Below, piece by piece: positions 50,808 to 59,253 of a stretch of 64,000 bases of DNA. Numbering within the stretch: the stretch's first letter is position 1; each line of letters begins with the position of its first letter. Below the pieces are notes generated by a model. It did no database searches and was not told where the DNA came from. It saw nothing but the letters and a program-made list of their open reading frames with translations. Position numbers and translations under genes: made by a program. This DNA is from Chloroflexota bacterium (GTDB lineage Bacteria > Chloroflexota > Anaerolineae > Promineifilales > Promineifilaceae), in assembly GCA_022616275.1 (NCBI GenBank), contig JAKEFB010000031.1:1-64000 (forward strand). The letters are read 5' to 3'.

Positions 50808-51473
50808 CTGAACCTGGCAGATTGGGGCAAACGTATGGCGGTGGATGGGGCAGGGGCCGTGGCGGGTCAGGTTGGCCTGATGGCCGGCTGTGCAGTAGCC
50901 TTTGTGGCTGGCAAAGCCATAGAGAGGGTATTGTGTGTCCAGGGCGGTCATTTCCCGGTCGCGAGTAACTTTGGCCACAATCGAGGCAGCGGCAATGGTC
51001 AGGCTAAGGTTGTCGCCGCGCACCACGGCCTGTTGGGGCAGGGTGACCCCGGGCAGCCTCAATGGACCGTCCAACAACAGGTATTGGGCTGTAGGATCGA
51101 GTTGGGCCAGGGCCAGTCGCATGGCTTTAAAATTAGCCGGTAGAATGCCAATGCAGTCAATCTCCTCGGCCGGGATGCGGCCGACGCCCCAGGCCACAGC
51201 CTGCTCCAGGATCAGGTCGTAAAGCGCCGCCCGCTGCCGGGCGGTCAACTGCTTGGAGTCGCGAACGGCGTGCAGCTTTGCCAGGCGATGCGGTTGTTCC
51301 AGGGGCAGGATGACGGCCGCAGCCACCACCGGACCGGCAATTGCCCCCCGGCCGGCCTCGTCCACTCCGGCAATCGTGGTTAGCCCCAGCTCCCGGTAAG
51401 CGGCCATTTCCAGCTCCAGGTGGGGCGTAGTGGCCGGGGGGGAAATGGATGCCAGGCGCGATTTCTGTTTCAT
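50802..51473 (-). CDS. rnhB: ribonuclease HII
   Basis: About 223 residues. RNase HII removes RNA from RNA-DNA hybrids and single ribonucleotides from DNA. Catalytic motifs: GVDEAGRGAIAGPVVAAAV (Asp-Glu), RDSKQLTARQR, and the later LDTQYPLYGFASHKGY. ATG 51473 is used because AGGT lies just upstream; it sits right after the stop of the cyclase/TPR gene (TAAGATG), so coupling is likely. A Met further in, at 51407, is also possible. The end of the gene lies in a perfect palindrome. Confidence 0.93.
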   Translation of the reverse strand: MKQKSRLASISPPATTPHLELEMAAYRELGLTTIAGVDEAGRGAIAGPVVAAAVILPLEQPHRLAKLHAVRDSKQLTARQRAALYDLILEQAVAWGVGRIPAEEIDCIGILPANFKAMRLALAQLDPTAQYLLLDGPLRLPGVTLPQQAVVRGDNLSLTIAAASIVAKVTRDREMTALDTQYPLYGFASHKGYCTAGHQANLTRHGPCPIHRHTFAPICQVQR

Positions 51474-51474
51474 C

Positions 51475-54400
51475 TTACCTGCCCAGGGCCTGCTCGATGA
51501 GTGGCCGCCAATCGCCGGCGGCAATGGCTACTCCCTCGGCCCAGACCTGGTCGAAGAGCGCGCCGTCCAGTTGGCCGCGTACGGCCGCCACTTCGCGGTC
51601 GTAATCGTCCTGGTCTACGGGTGACAGGTGCGTATCCAGCGCCTGCCGCCGGGCCTGGACCGCCGCCAGCCAGCAGGCCGCCTCAATGACCTGGCCTTGC
51701 CTCCCGGCCATCGCCGCCAGGCGTTGCAGCCCATCAATCACCAGCTCAGGACTACTCGAATTGTCCAACGCCCGCAACAGGCTGGTCCGGTAAAGGGCCA
51801 CTGCTCGGTCGTCGTCCCCCTGAGTCCGGGCCACGTCGCCCAGGACCAGGTTTATTTCGGCCATAATTTGCTGATCGTCTATTTCCCGGGCCAGGGCCAG
51901 CGCTTCACCCAATAGCGCCCTGGTCCTTTCGTCATCTCCTTGTCGCCAGACAACGGTACCCAGAAGACATAACGTATTGGCGGTGCCCTGCCGGTCTTCC
52001 AATTCGCGAAAAAGCCCCAGGGCCTCTTCGTGCAAGCTGGCGGCGCTGGTAAAATCGCCCTGGGCGTGGGCGACACGGCCCAATTGGTTGAGGGTGATGG
52101 ATGTCACCGGCCGGATTTTCAACCCCTGGGTGAGGGCCAGGCTTTCTTCCAGGAGAGCGGCCGCCCGTTGGTAGTGGCCCTGGACCCTGGCGATGCTGCC
52201 CAACAAGTCCAGCGCCGCGGCGATGCCGACCTTGACCCCCAGTTTGCGGCGCAGCATCAGGCACTCCTTAGCCATTGCTTCGGCCTGCTTGTAATTCCGG
52301 CGGAGAAAAGCACCCCAGCCGACCACGTTGAGGACCAGGGCCACTCCCCAATCGTTGCTCAATGCCCGGAAAAGGGCCAGGCTCTCCTGGAACAGAACGG
52401 CCGCCTGGGCGCGATCGCCCCGGCCGTTGTGGGCGTTACCCATGACGAAGAGGGCCAGGGCCAGCCCTTCCTGGTCGCCGGCCTGTTGCCGGGCCAGGGC
52501 CAGCCCTTCTCCGGCCAGCGCCGCCGCCCGCTCGCCGTCGCCCTGGAAAAAGGCCAGAAAGCCGGCCTGGGAAAGCGCCCTGCCGTGCCTGGCTGGAGGG
52601 ACGGGTAGCCCCTTGCCGGCTTCGGCCAGCAGCCCCTCGAACCAGCGCCGCCCTTCGCTGAGGTAGCCACGCAAGAACCAGAACCACCACAGGGCCGAGG
52701 CCAGCCGCAGTCCGCCCTCGGCCGACCAGGGCTCCTGCGGCAGCCAGACGGAACTGCCCTGGCCACTGCTCAACGACCAGTGGAGGGCGGCCCGCAGGTT
52801 GTCGTGTTCTACCTCCAGCCGATCCAACCATTCTTGTTGGCCCTGGTCCCGCAGCCGGGGTTCGGCCTCCTCGGCCAGGCGCAGGAAGTAAGCCCAGTGC
52901 CTCTGGCGGGCCAGGTCGCCTTCTCCGGCGTCCAGCACTTTCTCGCGGGCGTACTGGCGAATGGTTTCCATGAAATGGTAGTGAGTCTCTGCGCCTTGTT
53001 TGCGTTCGACGACGACGAGCGATTTGTTGGCCAGTTGGGTGAGCAGGTCCAACACATCGAAGGAATTTTGGATTGGTCTAAAATCGCAAATGGCTTCGGC
53101 CGCTGGCAGGGTCCAGCCGCCGGCAAAGACGGATAGTCGCCGGAACAAGACCCGCTCCGGCTCTGAGAGCAGGTTGTAGCTCCAGTCAATGAGGGTGCGG
53201 AGCGTTTGCTGGCGAGGGACGGCGGCCCGGCTGGTATTGGCCAGCACGGGAAAACGGTCGTCCAGCCGGGCGGCGATTTGCTCGACCTGGAGCGTCTTGA
53301 CCCGGGCGGCAGCCAGCTCAATCGCCAGGGGAATGCCGTCCAGCCGGTGGCAAATCTGGGCCACGGCCGGGGCGTTGTCGTTCGTGACCGTAAAGCCGGG
53401 CAGGGCGGCCCCGGCTCGCTCGATGAAGAGGCGGACCGCCTCGTATTGGGTCAGCGTCTCCACCGGCGGCCGGTGGCGGGAGCCGATTGGCGGCAGAGAC
53501 AGGGAAGGGACGGTAAAGGTACTTTCCCCGGCAATGCCCAGCGCTTCGCGGCTGCTGGCCAGGATCTTGACCCTGGGGCAGGCCCGCAAGATCGTTTCGG
53601 CCAGTTCGGCCGCGCCAGCCACCAGGTGTTCGCAATTGTCCAGGATGAGCAGCAGAGACCTGGCGCGTAGGTAGTCTACGACAGTCTTGACCAGGGGGTA
53701 GCCTGGCTCTTCGCGCAGCCCCAGCACGGCGGCGACGTTTTGCGGCACCAGGGCCGGGTCGGTCACCGGGGCCAGCTCGACGAAGCGCAGGCCGTCGCTA
53801 AAGAGTTCTTGCAGGTCGCCGGCTACCTGGAGGGCCAGTCGGGTCTTGCCCGTGCCGCCCGGGCCGGTGAGCGTCAGGAGGCGGGTTGTTCCCAGCAAGC
53901 GCCTGATTTCGGCCATCTCTTTTTCCCGGCCGATAAAGCTGGTCAGTTGAATGGGCAGGTTGTGGATGAACGCTTCCAGGGAGCGCAAGGGCGGGAAATC
54001 GGCCGTCAGTCCGGGGATGACGAGTTGGTAAAGGTGCTCCGGCCGGAGCAGGTCTTTCAGCCGGTGCTCGCCCAGCTCCAGCAGGCTGACGCCGAAGGGC
54101 AGGTCGTTCAGCGCCAGGTTGCAGGTCGCCTGGGTCAGGAGGACCTGGCCGCCGTGGCCGGCAGCGCAGACGCGGGCGGCGCGGTGAAGGTCCAGGCCCA
54201 CGTAGTACCCTTCTTCCGTCAGCAGCGGTTCGCCGGTATGCAGCCCCATCCGCACCCGGACGGCCGCTCCCTGGGGCCAGGGATGGGCGGCCAGGGCGCG
54301 CTGGGCGGCCACGGCCGCAGCCACAGCGTCGGCCGCGTGGCGGAAGACGACGAAAAAGGCGTCGCCCTGGGCGTCTATAACGATGCCGTCCCAGGCCCGG

Positions 54401-54528
54401 CAGGTCTCGCGCAGCAGGTGGTGGTGCTGGGCCAGCAGCCCGGCGTACTCATCCCCCAACAACTGTAACAACCGGGTGCTGCCCTCAATGTCAGTAAAGA
54501 GGAAAGTAACGAGGCCGGTGGGGAGCAT
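51475..54528 (-). CDS. class III nucleotide cyclase-like domain fused to NB-ARC ATPase and TPR repeats
   Basis: About 1017 residues. A nucleotidyl cyclase catalytic domain lies at ~1-170 (FLFTDIEGSTRLLQ with metal Asp, DAQGDAFFVVF with the second Asp, YYVGLDLHRAARV near the Asn/Arg pocket). It is followed by an NTPase of the NB-ARC/AAA type (P-loop LTGPGGTGKTRLALQV, Walker B LLLILDNCEHL, RxxxL, GIPLAIELAAARV) at ~185-530, and by TPR-like helical repeats to the end. These multidomain proteins are common in soil actinobacteria and Chloroflexota and act as signalling regulators. In the cyclase pocket D-L-H-R replaces the usual N-x-x-R, so activity is uncertain. ATG 54528 is used; TTG 54543 is an alternative. 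Confidence 0.88.
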   Translation of the reverse strand: MLPTGLVTFLFTDIEGSTRLLQLLGDEYAGLLAQHHHLLRETCRAWDGIVIDAQGDAFFVVFRHAADAVAAAVAAQRALAAHPWPQGAAVRVRMGLHTGEPLLTEEGYYVGLDLHRAARVCAAGHGGQVLLTQATCNLALNDLPFGVSLLELGEHRLKDLLRPEHLYQLVIPGLTADFPPLRSLEAFIHNLPIQLTSFIGREKEMAEIRRLLGTTRLLTLTGPGGTGKTRLALQVAGDLQELFSDGLRFVELAPVTDPALVPQNVAAVLGLREEPGYPLVKTVVDYLRARSLLLILDNCEHLVAGAAELAETILRACPRVKILASSREALGIAGESTFTVPSLSLPPIGSRHRPPVETLTQYEAVRLFIERAGAALPGFTVTNDNAPAVAQICHRLDGIPLAIELAAARVKTLQVEQIAARLDDRFPVLANTSRAAVPRQQTLRTLIDWSYNLLSEPERVLFRRLSVFAGGWTLPAAEAICDFRPIQNSFDVLDLLTQLANKSLVVVERKQGAETHYHFMETIRQYAREKVLDAGEGDLARQRHWAYFLRLAEEAEPRLRDQGQQEWLDRLEVEHDNLRAALHWSLSSGQGSSVWLPQEPWSAEGGLRLASALWWFWFLRGYLSEGRRWFEGLLAEAGKGLPVPPARHGRALSQAGFLAFFQGDGERAAALAGEGLALARQQAGDQEGLALALFVMGNAHNGRGDRAQAAVLFQESLALFRALSNDWGVALVLNVVGWGAFLRRNYKQAEAMAKECLMLRRKLGVKVGIAAALDLLGSIARVQGHYQRAAALLEESLALTQGLKIRPVTSITLNQLGRVAHAQGDFTSAASLHEEALGLFRELEDRQGTANTLCLLGTVVWRQGDDERTRALLGEALALAREIDDQQIMAEINLVLGDVARTQGDDDRAVALYRTSLLRALDNSSSPELVIDGLQRLAAMAGRQGQVIEAACWLAAVQARRQALDTHLSPVDQDDYDREVAAVRGQLDGALFDQVWAEGVAIAAGDWRPLIEQALGR

Positions 54529-54769
54529 GACCCTGAAGAACAAAGCGTGTAAGTAGGTGGCGTGAGAAATGGTTAGAATAGGGCATTCCCAACAATAGCC
54601 GAGGCAATAACCTTTGAAGCATTAAAGATCTCCAGGCCAATTGTTTGAGGGTATCGCTTTTCATAGAAACAACTTCAATCGAAATGAGCGTTTGTAGCTG
54701 CCTGGTGGGAGCATCACACGCCACGCGAACTTAGCGCCGGAGACCCGCCAATTGGGCGGGCCGATAGGT

Positions 54770-55537
54770 TCATAGAAAATCAAACGGCGTAGCAATCCCT
54801 ACTATTTGCGTGGGATGCTCTTCATCAATAACGACCATTGGTTTCCCATCGGACATCTCCAGTGCTTCGGCAACCTTTGTGTCCGCAAGGCATGTGTGCG
54901 CCGGCTCTAGTATAAGGCCCTCCTCCCTAGCAGACTTAAGTGTCTTTGCCAGGCGCTTCTTTCTATCGCCTTGTCTCAAGTACTGGGCAACGCGATAGTC
55001 TGATACGAGGTACCAGCGTGGCTGGTCTTCGCCGTCTAAACATAGCGGCAAATAGGTGAAAGCGTTCTTCAGCATTTGCTGCCGAATAAAGCTCAATGGC
55101 TGCCAAAGCGATGCACAGACAGGTTCCCGAACCATGAAGTTTCCAATGGTATCTTCTATCTCAGTCATTAGAGCATCCTCCAGTATGAGTGCCAACTGTA
55201 TGGCGTTATTGGTCAAATGACGGGCAAACGCTCCCTGGTGCAAAGCGTCGTTCCGAGCCTCTCGGACCAATTCGTAGATTTCTGAAAACCCGGAATGCCA
55301 GGCTTTGTGCTCTTTAGGGATATCAACTGCTAGGTGGGACCGCTTCGCTTCGCTTATGATAGCGTCCTTGTATCCCTTCAAAGTATTTATTTCCCCAGTG
55401 AGACAAATTCCAAAGCGTTCGAGCGCAAAGAGAATCTCCTGGAATCCTTCTGCATCTTGTAATGCAGTGATCCGTGCTCGTCGGAACTGATCTCGGAAAA
55501 AGCTGGCAACTTCGCGAGGTAGTTGCTCGTCTGCCAT
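54770..55537 (-). CDS. CBS-domain protein with possible N-terminal HEPN domain
   Basis: About 255 residues. The N-terminal ~130 residues are helical and contain YELVREARNDALHQGAF, where RNDALH fits the RNxxxH signature of HEPN RNases. Two CBS-like modules follow (FMVREPVCASLWQPLSFIRQ and DTKVAEALEMSDGKPMVVID). CBS pairs bind adenine nucleotides, so the protein could be a nucleotide-gated RNase toxin, but this is inference. It neighbours the PIN-like and DUF433 genes. ATG 55537 has GGAGG ~10 bases upstream. The base composition is lower in GC than the flanks, which suggests transfer. Confidence 0.6.
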   Translation of the reverse strand: MADEQLPREVASFFRDQFRRARITALQDAEGFQEILFALERFGICLTGEINTLKGYKDAIISEAKRSHLAVDIPKEHKAWHSGFSEIYELVREARNDALHQGAFARHLTNNAIQLALILEDALMTEIEDTIGNFMVREPVCASLWQPLSFIRQQMLKNAFTYLPLCLDGEDQPRWYLVSDYRVAQYLRQGDRKKRLAKTLKSAREEGLILEPAHTCLADTKVAEALEMSDGKPMVVIDEEHPTQIVGIATPFDFL

Positions 55538-55745
55538 ATCATCTATCCTCCGGGTTTGACAACGATGATCAGCAACTCGCGATGGAGCGCGGACATCCTG
55601 TCCGCAACGGGCAGGCAACTCGCCCACTCTCCCAAAGCATTTCGACCTATGTATACATCAGCAGTTCGGCTCGCCGCGCTCAGCGCGCCGGCCGCAACCG
55701 CTGCCAGCCATCAACCTCACCACCAATCTATGTCGAAAACAGGCT

Positions 55746-56159
55746 CTAGTCAAATCTATCAGGCCAAGTTAGCCGATGTAGTTGTTCCTCGCCTAGCTGC
55801 CAATAATCGATCTGGCCAGGGCGTACTCGTGCAACTTTACCCATGCGGACTGCTTTGGTGCGAAACTCAGATAGTCGCAGCAAGGCACGGAGCATTTGCG
55901 GAAGTTTGTATTGTTCTTCATTGGCGAGAGGAAAGCACAAAACACAATAATGAGCGTCTCGCAACCCTCTGTTCCAGAAGCCCATGTCAATAGTCACAAA
56001 AGTTGGCTGACGTAACTGTTTCAGCAAGACTGGCACTCGTTCGTCTTTGATCACTTCACCAGGCCGCAGATCACGCAAGCGTTGAACAGTAATCCAGCGA
56101 GCAATAGGAATAAGCACTTCCAGGTCAAAAAGCTGGTCATCAAGGACTATCTGGCTCAC
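55746..56159 (-). CDS. PIN-like (DUF5615-type) putative toxin
   Basis: 137 residues. The start MSQIVLDDQLFDLEVL and the segment FVTIDMGFWNRGLRDAHYCVLCF have the acidic residues and D-x-G-F-W pattern of PIN-like proteins that are usually encoded beside DUF433 antitoxins. The DUF433 gene is 16 bases upstream in the same direction. Toxicity and RNase activity are inferred only from this pairing. GC content is lower than in the surrounding genes. Confidence 0.65.
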   Translation of the reverse strand: MSQIVLDDQLFDLEVLIPIARWITVQRLRDLRPGEVIKDERVPVLLKQLRQPTFVTIDMGFWNRGLRDAHYCVLCFPLANEEQYKLPQMLRALLRLSEFRTKAVRMGKVARVRPGQIDYWQLGEEQLHRLTWPDRFD

Positions 56160-56175
56160 GATGGCTGCCGTGTTG

Positions 56176-56451
56176 CTAAACTACAGGTGTAGTTTCGGCA
56201 ACCGATTTGTCCGGTGGAGTGTAGCGTGTTTGCAGCGCCTGCGAGGCGAGATGAATAGCTTCTTCAATCGCCGGCCGCGTCAACTCAGGCCAACTTCTTA
56301 GAAGTTGGTCTACGGAATAGCCTTTGGCCAGGAAAGTTAAAACCGTATCTACCGGTATTCGCGTTCCCTTAAACGTCATCTGGCCATGGCATATTTCAGG
56401 GTCAATAACGAGATATTCGCCTACTTCAATCCTGGACATAGCTGTTCTCAT
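56176..56451 (-). CDS. DUF433 family putative antitoxin
   Basis: About 91 residues. The family pattern is clear: DPEICHGQMTFKGTRIPVDTVLTFLAKGYSVDQLLRSWPELTRPAIEEAI, a small helix-turn-helix-like fold. DUF433 proteins are usually antitoxins of PIN-like toxins, here the gene 16 bases downstream. Either ATG 56451 or ATG 56439 may be the start; no strong ribosome site favours one. Probably self-regulating, as is usual for antitoxins. Confidence 0.82.
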   Translation of the reverse strand: MRTAMSRIEVGEYLVIDPEICHGQMTFKGTRIPVDTVLTFLAKGYSVDQLLRSWPELTRPAIEEAIHLASQALQTRYTPPDKSVAETTPVV

Positions 56452-56513
56452 AAGTTAGCGACCGGCAAACTCTTGAAATTATGAGAAAATTACCCAATGA
56501 TTCCAACTACCAA

Positions 56514-57344
56514 TTACCACGACTGTTGGGCCTCTTTCGCCGCCGGAGGCGACTGGAGTTCGCCATCTTCGGCCTGGGCGTGGTTGTAAACGCCCCGGAG
56601 CAGGTTCCAGCGGACTTGCATTGCCTCGACAAAGGAGTTGACGTAGTCGCGGGAGGTGACGTGGGTATTCGGTTCATCCACCCAGTAAGCGCCGACCACC
56701 TCGATCCGGTAGCCAAGGCGGCGGGCCAGGGCCAGCGTCTCAAAGTCAAAGCCGAAGCGCTCAATGCGGGACAAAGAAAAGATTTTTTCGGCCGCGGCCG
56801 CCCTAAAAGCCTTGAAGCCGCATTGGGTGTCCCAAATGCCCGGCACGGCCACCACCTGGATAAAGAGGTTGCCCAGATCGCCCAACAGCCGTTTCAGCAA
56901 CGGTTGGGGGACGGCCTGGCGGGCGTCGGCCGCGTCCTTCTTGTCGCGAGAGCAGATGACGACGTTAGCCCCCCGTTCGAAAAGGGGTTTCATCTTGTCG
57001 AAGTGGGCCATGTCGGTCGAGTTGTCGGCGTCGGTAAACAGGCGAATGTCGCCCCTGGCCGCCAGCATCCCCTCGCGAATGGTATACCCCTTGCCCCGGT
57101 TTTCCTGGCGATCAATCCAGCGAAGGTGCTCTTTGCCGGCGCCGAAGGCCTGGACCACGCCCAGAGTATCGTCTTTGACTCCGTCCAGGACGACCAGCAC
57201 TTCCCAGGTGAAGGGCTGCCCTGCCAGGTAGGCGTAGATAGCCTCCAGGGTCGCGCCGATGCGCTTCTCTTCATCATAGGCTGGAATAATCACCGAGAGG
57301 TAGGGTTTCACGTCTTCCTCGTCTTTTGGCATCATCAGGTTCAC
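56514..57344 (-). CDS. family 2 glycosyltransferase (dolichyl-phosphate-glucose synthase-like)
   Basis: About 276 residues. GT-A fold: VIIPAYDEEKRIGATLEAI, TDADNSTDM (DxD-type metal site), DTQCGFKAFRA and RFGFDFETLALARRLGYRI. These match enzymes that put glucose or mannose on polyprenyl phosphate. The start is taken as GTG 57344, which has GAGGGGGG 7 bases upstream. It follows a second glycosyltransferase and rfbD. No membrane segment follows the catalytic domain, unlike some family members. Confidence 0.88.
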   Translation of the reverse strand: MNLMMPKDEEDVKPYLSVIIPAYDEEKRIGATLEAIYAYLAGQPFTWEVLVVLDGVKDDTLGVVQAFGAGKEHLRWIDRQENRGKGYTIREGMLAARGDIRLFTDADNSTDMAHFDKMKPLFERGANVVICSRDKKDAADARQAVPQPLLKRLLGDLGNLFIQVVAVPGIWDTQCGFKAFRAAAAEKIFSLSRIERFGFDFETLALARRLGYRIEVVGAYWVDEPNTHVTSRDYVNSFVEAMQVRWNLLRGVYNHAQAEDGELQSPPAAKEAQQSW

Positions 57345-57357
57345 GATGTTACCCCCC

Positions 57358-58317
57358 TCAAAGGGTCTCGTCAACCGGCGTCAGGACGGCCGTCAGGGAG
57401 TCGTCGGGCAGGCGGCGGCTGGCCTGGATGCGGCGGCGCTGGGACAGCATCTTGAACAGGCCCAGCAGGCCGGCAAGCTGGCCGCGCAACCGGGCCCGGG
57501 CCGCCGCGCCGCGCCAGGCCCGCAACCCCTCCCCGGTGATGCCCAGTTGGGCGCGCAGGATGGCCGGCCAGTGGCGGCGCAGCAAGCTGCCGGGATAATT
57601 TTTCCAGACCAGGTAGAGGAAGTTCCGGCCGTCGTAATAGCTGCCGGTGACGCTGCCGCCGGTGGCTTTGAGCTTGTGGTAGACGACGGCCGTGGGCACG
57701 TAAAGTACCTGCCAGCCGGCCAGGTGGATGCGCCAGGCCAGGTCCACGTCCTCGCAGGAAAAGTAAAAGGCCTCGTCAAGAAAGCCAATCTCCTCTAACA
57801 TCTCTCGGCTGTAGGCCGCCGCCCCGCCGCAGGCGCCAAAGACGAACTCCTCGCGGTCGTACTGCCCCCAGTCCTCCTGCCAGGCGCCGCGATTGCCAGG
57901 AATGCCGTCCAGGCGGTAGAAGTCGCCGGCCGTGTGGAAGTGGTCACGCCGGTCAAAGAGTAGAATTTTGCTGGCCACCGCCCCCAGGCGAGGGTGGCGC
58001 TCAAAAGCGCCGGCAATGGCTGCCAACCAGCCGGGGTCGGCCTCGGTGTCGTTGTTCAGCAGGCAAATGATCCGTCCCTGGGCGGCGGCGTAGCCGGCGT
58101 TGCCCGCCCCGGTAAAGCCCCGGTTCTCGCCCAGCTCCACCAGCCGGACCTCGGGGAACTGCTCCCGAACGTAAGCGGCCGAGCCGTCGGTGGAGCCGTT
58201 GTCTACCAGAATAACCTCGAAGTCCCGAAAGCTCTGCCGGCTCAACGCTTCCAGGCACACGCCCAGGTGCTGGCGGCCGTTCCAGTTGGGGATAATGACG
58301 GAGGCAGTCGGCATCAT
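57358..58317 (-). CDS. family 2 glycosyltransferase (rhamnosyltransferase-like)
   Basis: About 319 residues. GT-A motifs: SVIIPNWNGRQHLGVCLEAL, VDNGSTDGSAAYV, GFTGAGNAGYAAA, LLNNDTEAD and FYFSCEDVDLAWRIHLAG. The arrangement resembles WbbL-type rhamnosyltransferases. ATG 58317 overlaps the rfbD stop as ATGA, and rfbD makes dTDP-rhamnose, so rhamnose is the most reasonable donor (inference). The gene ends 13 bases before the next glycosyltransferase. Confidence 0.9.
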   Translation of the reverse strand: MMPTASVIIPNWNGRQHLGVCLEALSRQSFRDFEVILVDNGSTDGSAAYVREQFPEVRLVELGENRGFTGAGNAGYAAAQGRIICLLNNDTEADPGWLAAIAGAFERHPRLGAVASKILLFDRRDHFHTAGDFYRLDGIPGNRGAWQEDWGQYDREEFVFGACGGAAAYSREMLEEIGFLDEAFYFSCEDVDLAWRIHLAGWQVLYVPTAVVYHKLKATGGSVTGSYYDGRNFLYLVWKNYPGSLLRRHWPAILRAQLGITGEGLRAWRGAAARARLRGQLAGLLGLFKMLSQRRRIQASRRLPDDSLTAVLTPVDETL

Positions 58318-59156
58318 TGTAAATCTGCATCCTGCCAATATTCAGCGAGTGCATCTTGCCACGGGCGGAGGGTGATGCCCAGGGCGGCGCCGGCGACGTT
58401 GTAGAGCGCGCCGTAAGGCGGTGGGGTCGAGTCGCGCCGGTAGTCGCGCAACCGGATCGGGACGTTGTGTACGTCTTCCAGGCCGGCCAGGCGCAAAATT
58501 TCGTTGGCGAAGGCCCAGCGGGAACAGGTCCCGGCGTTGGTGAAATGGTAGATGCCGTACCGGCCGGTCAGGATCAGCCGGCCGATAGCCTCGGCCAGGT
58601 CGTTGGCGTAGGTCGGGTTGCCGATTTCGTCGGCCACCACCCGCACCTGGCCGGCCGACCTGGCCCGGTTGAGAATGGCGTGGATGAAGTTGCCGCCACC
58701 GGGAGCGTAGAGCCAGGCGGTGCGGACGATGTAAAAGCGGTCGAGCAGGTGGCGGACGAACGTTTCGGCGGCGGCCTTGGAGCGGCCGTAGGGGTTAATA
58801 GGGTCGAGGGGCATCCATTCCTGGTAGCCGGCCGGGTTGTCGCCGGCAAAAACCTCGTTGCTGCTGAGGTGGACCAGGGCCGCCCCGGCCGCCTGGCAGG
58901 CCAGGGCGACGTGTTGCGTGCCCAGGCCGTTGACCCGGTAAGCCCGCTCCGGGTCGCGGGCGCAGCCGTCCACGTCGGTGTAAGCGGCGCAGTGGATAAC
59001 CGCCTCCGGCCGGGCCTCCCGGATGGCAGCCAGGGCGGCCGGACCGTCGGTAATATCCATCTCCTGATGGGAAGTGATGATTAGTTCGTGGCCGGTTAGC
59101 TTCTCCTGGAGCGCTACGCCCAGTTGCCCCCGGCCGCCGGTAATGAGTAAGCGCAA
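58314..59156 (-). CDS. rfbD: dTDP-4-dehydrorhamnose reductase
   Basis: 280 residues. It makes the last step to dTDP-L-rhamnose. Nucleotide site LLITGGRGQLGVALQ, active segment INPYGRSKAAAETFV with the YxxxK pair, and RTAWLYAPGGGNFI are typical. No rfbA, rfbB or rfbC is in the window, so the earlier steps must be encoded elsewhere. It starts the sugar-gene run with two glycosyltransferases. Confidence 0.93.
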   Translation of the reverse strand: MRLLITGGRGQLGVALQEKLTGHELIITSHQEMDITDGPAALAAIREARPEAVIHCAAYTDVDGCARDPERAYRVNGLGTQHVALACQAAGAALVHLSSNEVFAGDNPAGYQEWMPLDPINPYGRSKAAAETFVRHLLDRFYIVRTAWLYAPGGGNFIHAILNRARSAGQVRVVADEIGNPTYANDLAEAIGRLILTGRYGIYHFTNAGTCSRWAFANEILRLAGLEDVHNVPIRLRDYRRDSTPPPYGALYNVAGAALGITLRPWQDALAEYWQDADLQ

Positions 59157-59161
59157 AGGAT

Positions 59162-59226
59162 ATCTCCTGTTTCAGACGGCAAACGACGGACGATAAACGA
59201 TGGCTGTCGTCTGTCGTCTGTCGTTG
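59162..59226. repeat. repeat tract, GACGATAAACGATGG / TGTCGTC units
   Basis: Loose seven-base units (TCGTCTG, GACGGAC, CGATGG) in both orientations in the peptidase/rfbD gap; related to 2822-2879. Confidence 0.65.
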
Positions 59227-59253
59227 GAATTATACGCCCTAAGAGAGAGGGGG

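Noticed and set aside
54491-54724. A 77-residue minus-strand frame before the cyclase gene
   Set aside because: No ribosome site or family, and it overlaps the cyclase start. The gap 54529-54769 shows nothing else I can support.
56458-56515. AATTACC-like words before the DUF433 gene
   Set aside because: Suggestive of a tandem repeat but too few and too irregular to call.
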